From: Flavobacterium zepuense
GTDB lineage: Bacteria; Bacteroidota; Bacteroidia; Flavobacteriales; Flavobacteriaceae
Reading direction: 5' to 3'
DNA length: 64,000 nucleotides
Assembly (NCBI RefSeq): GCF_007097145.1
Contig: NZ_VJVZ01000002.1
Coordinates: 480,341-544,340 of the forward strand
Shown piece after piece: positions 18,660 to 26,802 of the stretch (position 1 is the first letter of the stretch; every line of letters begins with the position of its first letter). Position numbers and translations under genes: made by a program. A model generated the notes under the pieces. The model worked only from the letters and a program-made list of their open reading frames with translations. It was not told the origin of the DNA and did not search any database.

Positions 18660-20105
18660 ATGGACGTATCTTTTATACTTGTTATCTTATTATTTGGGGC
18701 GGGAGCCACATGGTTTGTAGGCGATAAACTTGCTAAAACAGCAGCGCTTATATTTAGCGCAGCAGCCCTGGCGGCAACGCTTTATGTAATATACCGCTAT
18801 AACTTGGGCCAAAAAGTAAGCTTTATTTACCTTTGGAATCAGTCGCCGCGTATATTCCTTGGCTTTCAGGCAGATGGGCTATCCTTAACCATGACATTGC
18901 TTACCACAGCGCTGACACCTATAATTGTGTTATCTTCTTTTGGTAACCTTTTTCCTAAATCGAGGGCATTTTATGCACTGATCCTGTTTATGGCTTTTGC
19001 CATGGTAGGTACTTTTTTAAGCGTAGACGGCCTTATTTACTACGTATTCTGGGAACTATCATTAATACCTATATACTTTATCGCCCTTATCTGGGGTAAC
19101 GGCGACGCTGAAGAGCGTAAAAAAGCCGTGATAAAATTCTTCATCTACACTTTTGCAGGATCATTGTTCATGTTGGTTGCTTTTGTGTACCTGTATCAAA
19201 AAACAGGCTCGTTCCTTAACCTGCACTTATATAAAGCAATGCTTAGCGCTAAAGAACAAACCTGGATTTTTGCAGCATTTTTCTTAGCGTATGCTATTAA
19301 AACGCCTATTATACCTTTTCACACCTGGCAGGCTAATGTGTACCAAAAAGCACCTGCTGCAGGTACCATGTTATTATCAGGTATTATGCTTAAAATGGCA
19401 TTATACAGCATCATCAGATGGCAATTGCCTATTACACCTTGGGCAGCCAATGAGTACAAATATATTGTTATAGGTCTGTGTCTTGCAGGCGTTATATACG
19501 GTTCTGTACTGGCCCTCAAGCAAACCGACCTTAAAAAACTATTGGCTTACTCATCATTAGCTCACGTTGGGCTTATTGCTGCGGGTGTTTATACGCTTAC
19601 GCTTGATGGGCTTCGTGGCGCTGTATTACAGATGGTAGCCCACGGTTTTGTCGTGGTAGGCCTGTTCTTTGCAGCTGAAGTCATCAATCGCAGGTTTAAC
19701 ACTGGCGAAATTACACAGATGGGTGGTATAAGGGTACAATCGCCTAAATTTACCTCTATGTTTATGATACTGGTACTGGCTTCTGTAGCACTACCGGGAA
19801 CCTTTAACTTTGTTGGTGAATTTGAAGTATTGTACAGCCTTGCACAAGCTAACATCTGGTTGGCAGTAGTGGGTGGTACTACTATAATACTGGGTGCTTT
19901 TTACATGCTCAGGATGTTTCAGCATGTTATGCTCGGTGAAAAGAACGAGAAATTCTTTGCCGATGTTACCGTTACCGAAGGTGCTGTGTTTGTAATTATA
20001 CTGGCCGTGTTATTGTTTTTTGGATTATATCCTAAACCTATAACTGAATTTGTAACGCCGGAGCTGGAAAAAGTATTAGTCTTTATAAACCGATTTAATA
20101 AATAA
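18660..20105 (+). CDS. nuoM: NADH-quinone oxidoreductase subunit M
   Basis: 481 residues; antiporter-like subunit. FWELSLIPIYFIALIWG holds the conserved Glu, AIKTPIIPFHTWQANVYQKAP the conserved Lys/His loop, and KKLLAYSSLAHVGLIAAGVY the second conserved Lys segment. Its stop overlaps the nuoN ATG (TAATG). Confidence 0.97.
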   Translation: MDVSFILVILLFGAGATWFVGDKLAKTAALIFSAAALAATLYVIYRYNLGQKVSFIYLWNQSPRIFLGFQADGLSLTMTLLTTALTPIIVLSSFGNLFPKSRAFYALILFMAFAMVGTFLSVDGLIYYVFWELSLIPIYFIALIWGNGDAEERKKAVIKFFIYTFAGSLFMLVAFVYLYQKTGSFLNLHLYKAMLSAKEQTWIFAAFFLAYAIKTPIIPFHTWQANVYQKAPAAGTMLLSGIMLKMALYSIIRWQLPITPWAANEYKYIVIGLCLAGVIYGSVLALKQTDLKKLLAYSSLAHVGLIAAGVYTLTLDGLRGAVLQMVAHGFVVVGLFFAAEVINRRFNTGEITQMGGIRVQSPKFTSMFMILVLASVALPGTFNFVGEFEVLYSLAQANIWLAVVGGTTIILGAFYMLRMFQHVMLGEKNEKFFADVTVTEGAVFVIILAVLLFFGLYPKPITEFVTPELEKVLVFINRFNK

Positions 20106-21502
20106 TGGATATTTTAATAGCTGTTGCTATATTAGGCATTTTAAGCCTTATAGCTGAAATTTTTAACCTGAGGAAAGCCATAGTGCCGGTAACTGTTATT
20201 GGCCTTATAGCTGTGCTTGGCCATGCTGTTTACAAAGCTATGTATGGCACTACCTTGTTAAATTGGGAGTTAGACGAAAGCCAGTATTTTAATATGGTTC
20301 AGAGTACTAAGTACGGCCTTGCCTTTTCGAGCCTGTTTATATTGCTTACCATATTTTTGGTTACCTTAAGCGCCGATTTCCACAAAAACCACCAACCTAA
20401 AATATCCGACTTTGTTGCCATTAAGCTATTCCTTTTAACGGGAGCTATTGCAATGGTAACTTTTGGCAATATGGCTATGTTCTTTTTAGGTATAGAGATC
20501 CTTTCTATTTCATTATATGTATTGGCTGCCAGCGAACCTAAAAACGTAAAAAGTAACGAGGCCGGTATGAAATACTTCCTTATGGGGGCATTTGCATCGG
20601 GTATATTGTTGTTTGGTATCGCACTTATTTATGGCGCTACCGGCACTTTTGATATCCCTACAATAATGTCTTTAAACAATGCTAATTTGCCATCATGGTA
20701 TACTATAGGATCGGTTTTAATTGCAATTGGCCTGTTGTTTAAAATAGCGGCAGTACCTTTCCATTTTTGGGCACCCGATGTATACGAAGGATCTCCTGCG
20801 CTTACAACAGCTACCATGAGTACTTTGGCTAAAGTTGCGGCAATGGCATCATTCTTTAAACTAATTACAAGCCTTAATCCGCATTTACCCGGTTTCCTTA
20901 CCACAATAAACATCGTTGCTGTCCTTTCTATGATAGTAGGTAATCTTATTGCTTTAAGACAGATAAATGTTAAGCGTATGCTTGCATTCTCCGGTATTGC
21001 GCATGCCGGTTACATGATGCTTGCTTTCCAGTTTTTAGATTATACCAATGCACAGGCCAACCTGTTTTACTATGCAGCAGCCTATGCCCTGGCAGGTATT
21101 GCAGCGTTTGCAGTAGTGTTAAGTGTGTGTGGCAATAAAGGCAACGAAGAAATATACAACTTTAACGGGCTTGGTAAAACCAATCCGCTTTTGGCTGGCA
21201 TATTAACCTGTGCGCTTTTAAGCATGGCAGGTATACCTATATTCTCAGGTTTCTTTGCTAAATTCTTCCTGTTTGACCAGGTATTAGATAAAGGCCGCCT
21301 TATACTTGTAATCTTTGCCGTAATAAGCTCTATTATAAGCGTAGGTTACTACTTTAAGCTTATCCTCGCTATGTACACAAAAGAAAGTACAGAAGAAGTA
21401 CAGCCCGTTCCTGTAGCTTATACAACTGTAGCCGTAGCTTCAATAGCATTAAATATAATCATTGGCCTTGTACCATCATTTGTTATGAGCCTTGTGAGAT
21501 AA
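20105..21502 (+). CDS. nuoN: NADH-quinone oxidoreductase subunit N
   Basis: 465 residues; third antiporter-like subunit. MFFLGIEILSISLYVLAASE carries the conserved Glu, FKIAAVPFHFWAPDVYEGSP the loop, and KRMLAFSGIAHAGYMMLAF the later Lys/His helix. Last gene of the operon, followed 16 bases later by a strong hairpin. Confidence 0.97.
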   Translation: MDILIAVAILGILSLIAEIFNLRKAIVPVTVIGLIAVLGHAVYKAMYGTTLLNWELDESQYFNMVQSTKYGLAFSSLFILLTIFLVTLSADFHKNHQPKISDFVAIKLFLLTGAIAMVTFGNMAMFFLGIEILSISLYVLAASEPKNVKSNEAGMKYFLMGAFASGILLFGIALIYGATGTFDIPTIMSLNNANLPSWYTIGSVLIAIGLLFKIAAVPFHFWAPDVYEGSPALTTATMSTLAKVAAMASFFKLITSLNPHLPGFLTTINIVAVLSMIVGNLIALRQINVKRMLAFSGIAHAGYMMLAFQFLDYTNAQANLFYYAAAYALAGIAAFAVVLSVCGNKGNEEIYNFNGLGKTNPLLAGILTCALLSMAGIPIFSGFFAKFFLFDQVLDKGRLILVIFAVISSIISVGYYFKLILAMYTKESTEEVQPVPVAYTTVAVASIALNIIIGLVPSFVMSLVR

Positions 21503-21518
21503 CAAAATATTAAACTAT

Positions 21519-21552
21519 AAAAAAGGCGCATGATTTGAACAGCGCCTTTTTT
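21519..21552. terminator. Bidirectional terminator after nuoN
   Basis: AAAAAAGGCGC pairs with GCGCCTTTTTT around a 12-base loop, so both strands have a T-run. It separates nuoN from the convergent Nudix-regulator gene. Confidence 0.92.
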
Positions 21553-21555
21553 ATT

Positions 21556-22302
21556 TTACCAACCCTCTTTTAATCCGTCTTTCAGGGCTGCCTTGTACTT
21601 ATCAAGATTAAACCTGTAAAGATTGGGTGCTTTATGTGCACCGCCTTTACGGGGCTCGTCCAGCTTATCCAGGATATCATAGCCTGTCATCTTTCGGTAA
21701 AAGTTGCCCCTGTTAAGCTTTTTATCTAAAATTATCTCATATAGCTTCTGTAGCTCGGGCATTGTAAATTCCTCAGGTAAAAGGCTATAGCCAATAGGCT
21801 TGTAATTTAACTGCCTTCGTAATGTAACCAGTGCTTTATCAAATATCTCACGATGGTCCATCATCATTTCCGGAAGGGTATTAATATCTACCCATTCACA
21901 TGCATCCGATAACTCATCAATAACAGGCTCAACATCAGTATAATTTACTAATGCATAAAATCCAACTGTAAGGAAACGCTGCTTGTGCCAAAGTGTGTCA
22001 TCATAATCTTTAAAAAAATCTTCCGACCTGTTTAGCTTAGAAAATACCTTAAACTGTTGGAGGTAAATGTTTTCAGCACCGGTACGTTCATTCAATATTC
22101 TTGCCGCCGCATCTTTAAGCTCTTCCTTTTTTCCCATATATCCACCCGGCAATGACCACAGTGGCTGATCTTTTAAACGTACAAGCAATACTTTTAAAGA
22201 CGAATCATGAAACCCAAACACCACGCAATCTATAGATACGCTTGGCATATTTGCCTTCCAGGCAATATCTGATCGTTCTTCAAACAATTTTTTTAAACTC
22301 AT
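21556..22302 (-). CDS. Nudix-fold transcriptional regulator (NrtR/AraR-like)
   Basis: 248 residues. The N-terminal Nudix domain (about residues 15-150) includes PLWSLPGGYMGKKEE, but the box core reads RILNERTGA where active hydrolases have REUxEExGU: one catalytic Glu is Ile and another is Arg. The C-terminal part (MPELQKLYEIILDKKLNRGNFYRKM) is a winged-helix-like domain. This matches Nudix-related regulators such as NrtR and Bacteroidota AraR that bind a ligand and control transcription. The start at 22302 (MSLKKLFEERSDIAW) lies 20 bases after a -7 box; a 20-residue longer frame starts upstream of that promoter. The regulon is unknown. Confidence 0.85.
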   Translation of the reverse strand: MSLKKLFEERSDIAWKANMPSVSIDCVVFGFHDSSLKVLLVRLKDQPLWSLPGGYMGKKEELKDAAARILNERTGAENIYLQQFKVFSKLNRSEDFFKDYDDTLWHKQRFLTVGFYALVNYTDVEPVIDELSDACEWVDINTLPEMMMDHREIFDKALVTLRRQLNYKPIGYSLLPEEFTMPELQKLYEIILDKKLNRGNFYRKMTGYDILDKLDEPRKGGAHKAPNLYRFNLDKYKAALKDGLKEGW

Positions 22303-22321
22303 TTTCTTTTTTCTTAGAATA

Positions 22322-22359
22322 CAAAAGTAATTATTTACTGTTTTATGTGCTAATGCACA
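22322..22359 (-). promoter_or_regulatory. Promoter of the Nudix regulator with an inverted repeat over -33
   Basis: On the minus strand TACTTTTG (22322-22329) is the -7 box. Sixteen bases upstream, covering the -33 position, is TGTGC-TAAT-GCACA (22346-22359), a candidate autoregulatory operator. Confidence 0.6.
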
Positions 22360-22402
22360 CAACTTTATTCTCTTATGTTAAAAAAGGCATCTCAATATCC
22401 AA

Positions 22403-22434
22403 CAAAAAAAGCTGCTCCGGTAAAGAAACAGCTT
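22403..22434 (-). terminator. Probable terminator of the minus-strand SDR gene
   Basis: AAGCTG and CAGCTT form a 6-bp stem; on the minus strand a run of seven T follows. Modest stem, good tail. Confidence 0.6.
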
Positions 22435-22456
22435 GCAAAGTAAGGGTATCTGAAAA

Positions 22457-23209
22457 TTAAATTATTGTATAACCACCATCGGCAATAACATAGCTGCCTG
22501 TGGTAAAAGACGATCTGTCAGAACTTAAAAAAGTAACCAGTTCGGCTATTTCCTGTGCGGTGCCCAGGCGATTCATAGGCGCTTTTGCCTCAAGGGCTTT
22601 CAGCATATCTTTATTAGAATGTGCAGTAAGCAACGGGGTTTCAATATAGCCCGGGCCTACAGCGTTGCAGCGTATGTTTTTAGTACCGTATTCAGCTGCA
22701 ATATTCTTTGTAAGTCCTACCACACCGTGTTTAGCAGCAGTATACGCCACACTGTTTGGCGCCGCCACTGTACCATGAATAGAAGCAATATTTACAATAC
22801 TGCCACCACCATTTTTTTCCATTTGCTCTAACTGGTAACGGCAGGCATAAAATACACCGCTAAGGTTAAGGGCAATAACTTTATCCCAGGCATCTATTTC
22901 ATATTCGCCTGTAAGGGCAGCGGGGCCACCAATACCGGCATTATTACAGGCAACATCAAGTCGGCCGTATTTAGCCACAACAGCTTCTACTAATTTCTTA
23001 TTTTCTTCGGGTAAAGAGGAGTCGGCCTTCACAAAAAAAGCATCTCCACCGGCATCCTGTATGGCTTTTACGGTCTCTTCGCCGTGTTCTGTGCTAACAT
23101 CTGCAACTACTACTTTTGCTCCCTCGCGGGCGTATGTTTCGGCTATGGCGCGGCCTATTCCCGATCCTGCGCCGGAAACAACAGCCACTTTGCCTGCTAA
23201 TAAAGACAT
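22457..23209 (-). CDS. SDR-family NAD(P)-dependent oxidoreductase
   Basis: 250 residues; classical short-chain dehydrogenase. The cofactor loop is SGAGSGIGRA (residues 12-21), followed by NNAG at 89-92, catalytic Ser143, Tyr156 and Lys160 (AYTAAKHG), and the C-terminal FTTGSYVIADGGYTI. Asp38 (VVADVST) after the second strand suggests NAD preference. The substrate is not predictable. It is divergent from the Crp/Fnr gene at 23357, which could control it. Confidence 0.92.
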   Translation of the reverse strand: MSLLAGKVAVVSGAGSGIGRAIAETYAREGAKVVVADVSTEHGEETVKAIQDAGGDAFFVKADSSLPEENKKLVEAVVAKYGRLDVACNNAGIGGPAALTGEYEIDAWDKVIALNLSGVFYACRYQLEQMEKNGGGSIVNIASIHGTVAAPNSVAYTAAKHGVVGLTKNIAAEYGTKNIRCNAVGPGYIETPLLTAHSNKDMLKALEAKAPMNRLGTAQEIAELVTFLSSDRSSFTTGSYVIADGGYTII

Positions 23210-23325
23210 ATGTTCTATTTTTTAGAATTTATATCATAAAGTTAGCGAATAACATCTTTCTATTGACTCAAAAAGAAGCATTTGTAATAAGTTTAACACT
23301 CAAATAAATATAACCCACATTTACC

Positions 23326-23333
23326 TATATTTG
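23326..23333 (+). promoter_or_regulatory. -7 promoter element of the first Crp/Fnr gene
   Basis: TATATTTG matches the TAnnTTTG consensus and ends 23 bases before the ATG at 23357. No TTTG is well placed at -33. Confidence 0.55.
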
Positions 23334-23356
23334 AAATGTAAACGCCAAACCCATCT

Positions 23357-23938
23357 ATGTTTGAAGATTTTAAAAATTACCTTTTGGATAAGGTCACTCT
23401 GACTGATGAAGAACTGGCGCAAATTGAGGCTGTGAGCGCTATTAAAAAGCTGCGCAAGCGTCAGATGCTATTGCAGGAGGGCCAGGTATGGCAGTACAAC
23501 GCCTTTGTTTGCAAAGGACTTACGCGAACCTTTTCTATAGATGCTAAAGGTAACGAACGCATTGTGAATTTTGGCCCCGAGAACTACTGGACAGGCGACC
23601 TTGAAAGCCTTATGGCGGGCACACCCGCAAGGTTTAGCATAGATGCGCTGGAAGACACTGCGGTACTGCTGATACAGCATGAAGATTTTAAAAATCTGTG
23701 CAGTACGATTCCTAATTTTAACAACCTTATTAATACGCTGGTACAAAAAAGCCTTGCCGTATCGCAAAAGCGTATTAATGATAGCATTAGCCTTTCGGCA
23801 GAAGAACTTTACAATGCCTTTCTGCAAAAGCATGCACTGGTAGCCAACAGGATTCCGCAGCACATGATAGCCTCATACCTGGGCATAACGCCCGAAACCA
23901 TTACCCGCATAAGGCGTAACGCCTCTAAAAAACGTTGA
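23357..23938 (+). CDS. Crp/Fnr-family transcriptional regulator
   Basis: 193 residues. The N-terminal cyclic-nucleotide-binding-like jelly roll (LLQEGQVWQYNAFVCKGLTR, then IVNFGPENYWTGDLESLMAG) lacks the Arg-Ala pocket of true cAMP receptors. The C-terminal HTH is IPQHMIASYLGITPETITRIRR. No cysteine cluster of the FNR type is present. It lies between two SDR genes (one divergent, one downstream on the same strand), so control of oxidoreductase genes is plausible but inferred only from position. A second, related regulator lies at 30811. Confidence 0.9.
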   Translation: MFEDFKNYLLDKVTLTDEELAQIEAVSAIKKLRKRQMLLQEGQVWQYNAFVCKGLTRTFSIDAKGNERIVNFGPENYWTGDLESLMAGTPARFSIDALEDTAVLLIQHEDFKNLCSTIPNFNNLINTLVQKSLAVSQKRINDSISLSAEELYNAFLQKHALVANRIPQHMIASYLGITPETITRIRRNASKKR

Positions 23939-24030
23939 TGCACATCAATGGTTTTTTCAAACAAATGTCAACGTAATTTAGCCCTTTCCCGTCGCAACTT
24001 TGTCATGTAATAATTAAACAATTAGAAATC

Positions 24031-24888
24031 ATGAGCAAAGTAATTTTTATAACAGGAACAAGCACAGGCTTTGGTAAATTAACCGCTTTAACCCTTGCAA
24101 ATGCAGGCCACACCGTAATTGCAGGCATGCGCAATACTAAAGGATCTAACCAGGCAGTAGCTGCCGAATTATCATCAATCCCTAACATTGATGTAGTAGA
24201 CATAGACATTACCAGCGATGCCTCGGTAAAAACCGCATTTGATTATACACTTACCAAATACGGCAAAATAGATGTGCTGGTTAACAACGCAGCCGTATCG
24301 GGCTTTGGATTATTTGAAGCTTATAGTATAGATGAGATCCGTAACATGTTCGAAGTCAACTTTTACGGCGTAATACGCACGTACCAGGCCGTGCTTCCGG
24401 CTATGCGTAAAGAAAGGTCGGGCCTTATTATTAATCTTACCTCCGGTGCCAGTGGCCACACCCTGCCGTTTATGGTGCCTTATCTTGCTTCTAAATTTGG
24501 TGTGGAAAGCATTACCGAGGGCCTGCAGGATGAGTTGGCGCAGTTTGGTATAGACAACGTATCGATACAACCCGGCGTATACCCTACCGAGATGAACAAC
24601 GGCAGCAAAGCGGGTGTAAATGCTAATAACCAGGAAATTACTGCGGCTTATGACCCCATTGCTACAGAAATGTTTAACAGCATAGGCACCGCATTGTTTG
24701 GTAAAATGGCACAGTTTGATATGAACCCTCAGGTAATTGCCGATGGCATACTGCACTTAATAAATCTGCCACAAGGCAAGAGGCCGCTTCGCTTACCGCT
24801 GGATGCCATTGCACAGGGTACCGATATTGAGTTTATAGAGGCTCGTGCCGCCATTAAAGCAAAATGGCTTGAAAAGTATACTGCTTAA
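24031..24888 (+). CDS. SDR-family oxidoreductase
   Basis: 285 residues. The cofactor motif is FITGTSTGFGKLTA, with NNAA at the NNAG position and catalytic Tyr151 and Lys155 (PYLASKFG) after INLTSGASG. It is longer than the first SDR and has the extended C-terminal part seen in the SDR subgroup with QPGVYPTEM. Its N-terminal VIAGMRNTKGS (Arg after the second strand) suggests NADPH use. It starts 92 bases after the Crp/Fnr gene. A strong hairpin follows. Confidence 0.92.
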   Translation: MSKVIFITGTSTGFGKLTALTLANAGHTVIAGMRNTKGSNQAVAAELSSIPNIDVVDIDITSDASVKTAFDYTLTKYGKIDVLVNNAAVSGFGLFEAYSIDEIRNMFEVNFYGVIRTYQAVLPAMRKERSGLIINLTSGASGHTLPFMVPYLASKFGVESITEGLQDELAQFGIDNVSIQPGVYPTEMNNGSKAGVNANNQEITAAYDPIATEMFNSIGTALFGKMAQFDMNPQVIADGILHLINLPQGKRPLRLPLDAIAQGTDIEFIEARAAIKAKWLEKYTA

Positions 24889-24904
24889 TAATTTCTGCCC
24901 ACTT

Positions 24905-24941
24905 AACATCCCTGTATTTAATAAAATGCAGGGATGTTTTG
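24905..24941 (+). terminator. Terminator of the second SDR gene
   Basis: AACATCCCTG pairs with CAGGGATGTT (10 bp) around a 14-base loop, followed by TT. Confidence 0.85.
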
Positions 24942-24988
24942 CATTGTACAGAGCACGTTAAAAAATGACAGTCAAATACAAAATCTGC

Positions 24989-24996
24989 TACCTTTG
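24989..24996 (+). promoter_or_regulatory. -7 promoter element of umuC
   Basis: TACCTTTG matches TAnnTTTG and ends 4 bases before the umuC ATG, so transcription should start at or within the first codon. No good TTTG is present at -33, which would fit an activated or repressed promoter. Confidence 0.6.
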
Positions 24997-25000
24997 CAGT

Positions 25001-26272
25001 ATGTATGCCCTGATTGACTGCAACAATTTTTACGCTTCGTGCGAACGGGTTTTCCAGCCTAAGTGGCAGGGTAAGCCTGTTGTTGTATTGTCTAATAACG
25101 ACGGCTGTATTATCTCGCGCAGCGAAGAGGCCAAGGCATTAGGCATTGGCATGGCTGTTCCGGAGTTTAAGATCCGCGATATGCTGAGGGATAACGGTGT
25201 AGGTGTATTTTCGTCTAACTATTCCCTGTATGGCGACCTTAGCCAGCGCGTTATGGGCATCATGAAGATGTTCTCTCCTAATGTAGAAGAGTACAGTATA
25301 GACGAAGCCTTTGTAGACTTTAACGGTGTGGATGTGGAAGACTACCACAGCCGCGGACTCGAAATGCGTAACCGTGTTTTAAACTGGCTTAGCCTGCCCA
25401 TTTGTGTGGGTATTGCACCAACCAAAACACTATCTAAAGCAGCCAACCGTATTGCTAAAAAATACCAGGACCATACCCAGGGCGTATACGTTATAGATAC
25501 TGATGAGAAACGCATTAAAGCCCTCAAATGGCTTAAAATAGAAGACGTTTGGGGCATAGGTTACCGCACCGCCCGCAAGCTTAAAGCCCGTAATGTGGTT
25601 ACGGCTTATGATTTTACGCTTCCGCACATAACCGACTGGATCAAAAAAGAAATGGGCGTGGTAGGCATGCGCATCAAAATGGAACTGGAGGGCACCCCCA
25701 CACTGGGAGATGGCGCCGTACCCGACCAGAAAAAGAGTATTGCCACCACCCGCAGTTTCCCTAAACAACTAACCGATTATGATTTACTTCGGGAGCGCGT
25801 AAGCACCTTTGCTACTGTTACTGCCGAGAAGCTTCGCAAACAAAACTCTATGTGCCACACGGTTATTGTAATGCTTGTGGCGGATAAGCACAGTATAGAC
25901 ATCCCTAAATATCACTATAGCAAGGCAGTTACCATTCCGTTTGCTACAAATTCGGCCATAACCATAAACAATGCTGCCATACAGCTTTTAAAAGACCTGC
26001 TACAAAGCACTGAAACCATTAAGTTTAAAAAAGCAGGCGTTATTGTAAGCGAACTGGTGCCTGATAATACCAAGCAATTTAACCTATTTACAGATGAAGA
26101 TCCCCGCCATGCCGCGCTTATGAAGGCTATGGACCATCTGAACAAAAAGAACGGAGCCCGCATTGTGCGTTTAGGTGCCCAGGCCAAAAAAACCTGGGAC
26201 ATGAAGCAGGAAATGCGTTCTAACCGTTATACTACCGATATTAACGATATACTTGTTGTACAATGCCAATAG
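25001..26272 (+). CDS. umuC: Y-family DNA polymerase V catalytic subunit (UmuC)
   Basis: 423 residues; translesion DNA synthesis. MYALIDCNNFYASCERVF is the canonical N-terminus with the first catalytic Asp (Asp6). The catalytic SIDEAFVDF motif follows, then GIAPTKTLSKAANRIAKK. The HhH-like part is KWLKIEDVWGIGYRTARKL, and a UmuC-type little-finger and C-terminal extension (DDxxRHAALMKAMDHLN) is present. Length matches E. coli UmuC (422). The start at 25001 was chosen by homology; a 12-codon longer frame starts upstream of the -7 box. The 3' end overlaps umuD by 10 bases. Confidence 0.95.
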   Translation: MYALIDCNNFYASCERVFQPKWQGKPVVVLSNNDGCIISRSEEAKALGIGMAVPEFKIRDMLRDNGVGVFSSNYSLYGDLSQRVMGIMKMFSPNVEEYSIDEAFVDFNGVDVEDYHSRGLEMRNRVLNWLSLPICVGIAPTKTLSKAANRIAKKYQDHTQGVYVIDTDEKRIKALKWLKIEDVWGIGYRTARKLKARNVVTAYDFTLPHITDWIKKEMGVVGMRIKMELEGTPTLGDGAVPDQKKSIATTRSFPKQLTDYDLLRERVSTFATVTAEKLRKQNSMCHTVIVMLVADKHSIDIPKYHYSKAVTIPFATNSAITINNAAIQLLKDLLQSTETIKFKKAGVIVSELVPDNTKQFNLFTDEDPRHAALMKAMDHLNKKNGARIVRLGAQAKKTWDMKQEMRSNRYTTDINDILVVQCQ

Positions 26273-26712
26273 ATAAGAACAACAAGCCTAAATTAACCTT
26301 TTACAGCCCTGATTTTGATAAGGATACAGGATTACCGCTCGTAGATCATAGTATAAAGGCGGGATTCCCCTCGCCTGCGCTGGATTTTATGGAGCATGCA
26401 ATAGACCTTAATAAGCACTTGGCACGCAATCCGTTAGCAACCTTTTATATTAAAGTAGACGGCAGCTCTATGACCGGTGCCGGGATTGATGATGGCGACA
26501 TGCTGGTTACCGACCGTAGCCTGGAACCTGCCGATGGCCGCATTGCCATTTGCCTTATAGATGGCGAGTTTACCGTAAAACGCCTTAAACTGCAAACCGA
26601 CTGCCTGTACCTAATGCCCGAAAACCCTGCCTATCAGCCCATAAAGGTTAATGAAGATAACCAGATCATTATTTGGGGTATTGTTACGTATGTTATCAAA
26701 AAAATAGGGTAG
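26263..26712 (+). CDS. umuD: DNA polymerase V autoproteolytic subunit (UmuD)
   Basis: 149 residues; S24-family self-cleaving accessory protein. The cleavage site reads KAGFPSPA (Ala33-Gly34), equivalent to Cys-Gly in E. coli UmuD. The catalytic pair is Ser69 (DGSSMTGAG) and Lys106 (GEFTVKRL). The long N-terminal arm and C-terminal beta domain are complete. It is translated from an ATG inside the last codons of umuC, so the two are coupled, in the order C then D. SOS control by LexA is expected for the family but no operator could be identified. Confidence 0.94.
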   Translation: MPIDKNNKPKLTFYSPDFDKDTGLPLVDHSIKAGFPSPALDFMEHAIDLNKHLARNPLATFYIKVDGSSMTGAGIDDGDMLVTDRSLEPADGRIAICLIDGEFTVKRLKLQTDCLYLMPENPAYQPIKVNEDNQIIIWGIVTYVIKKIG

Positions 26713-26802
26713 CGATACATGTAATCGCAGCTTTTTTGTGTTTTTTAACGTACTTTACCAAAGCGTTTCGCCGTTCCACCAATAAAGAACATTTTTACCC
26801 GA

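Noticed and set aside
24965..25000. Longer umuC start
   Set aside because: Adds 12 codons that include the -7 promoter box and are absent from the family N-terminus.
24889..25000. LexA operator in front of umuC
   Set aside because: Looked for an inverted repeat around the promoter; none is clear and the LexA box of this lineage is not known to me.
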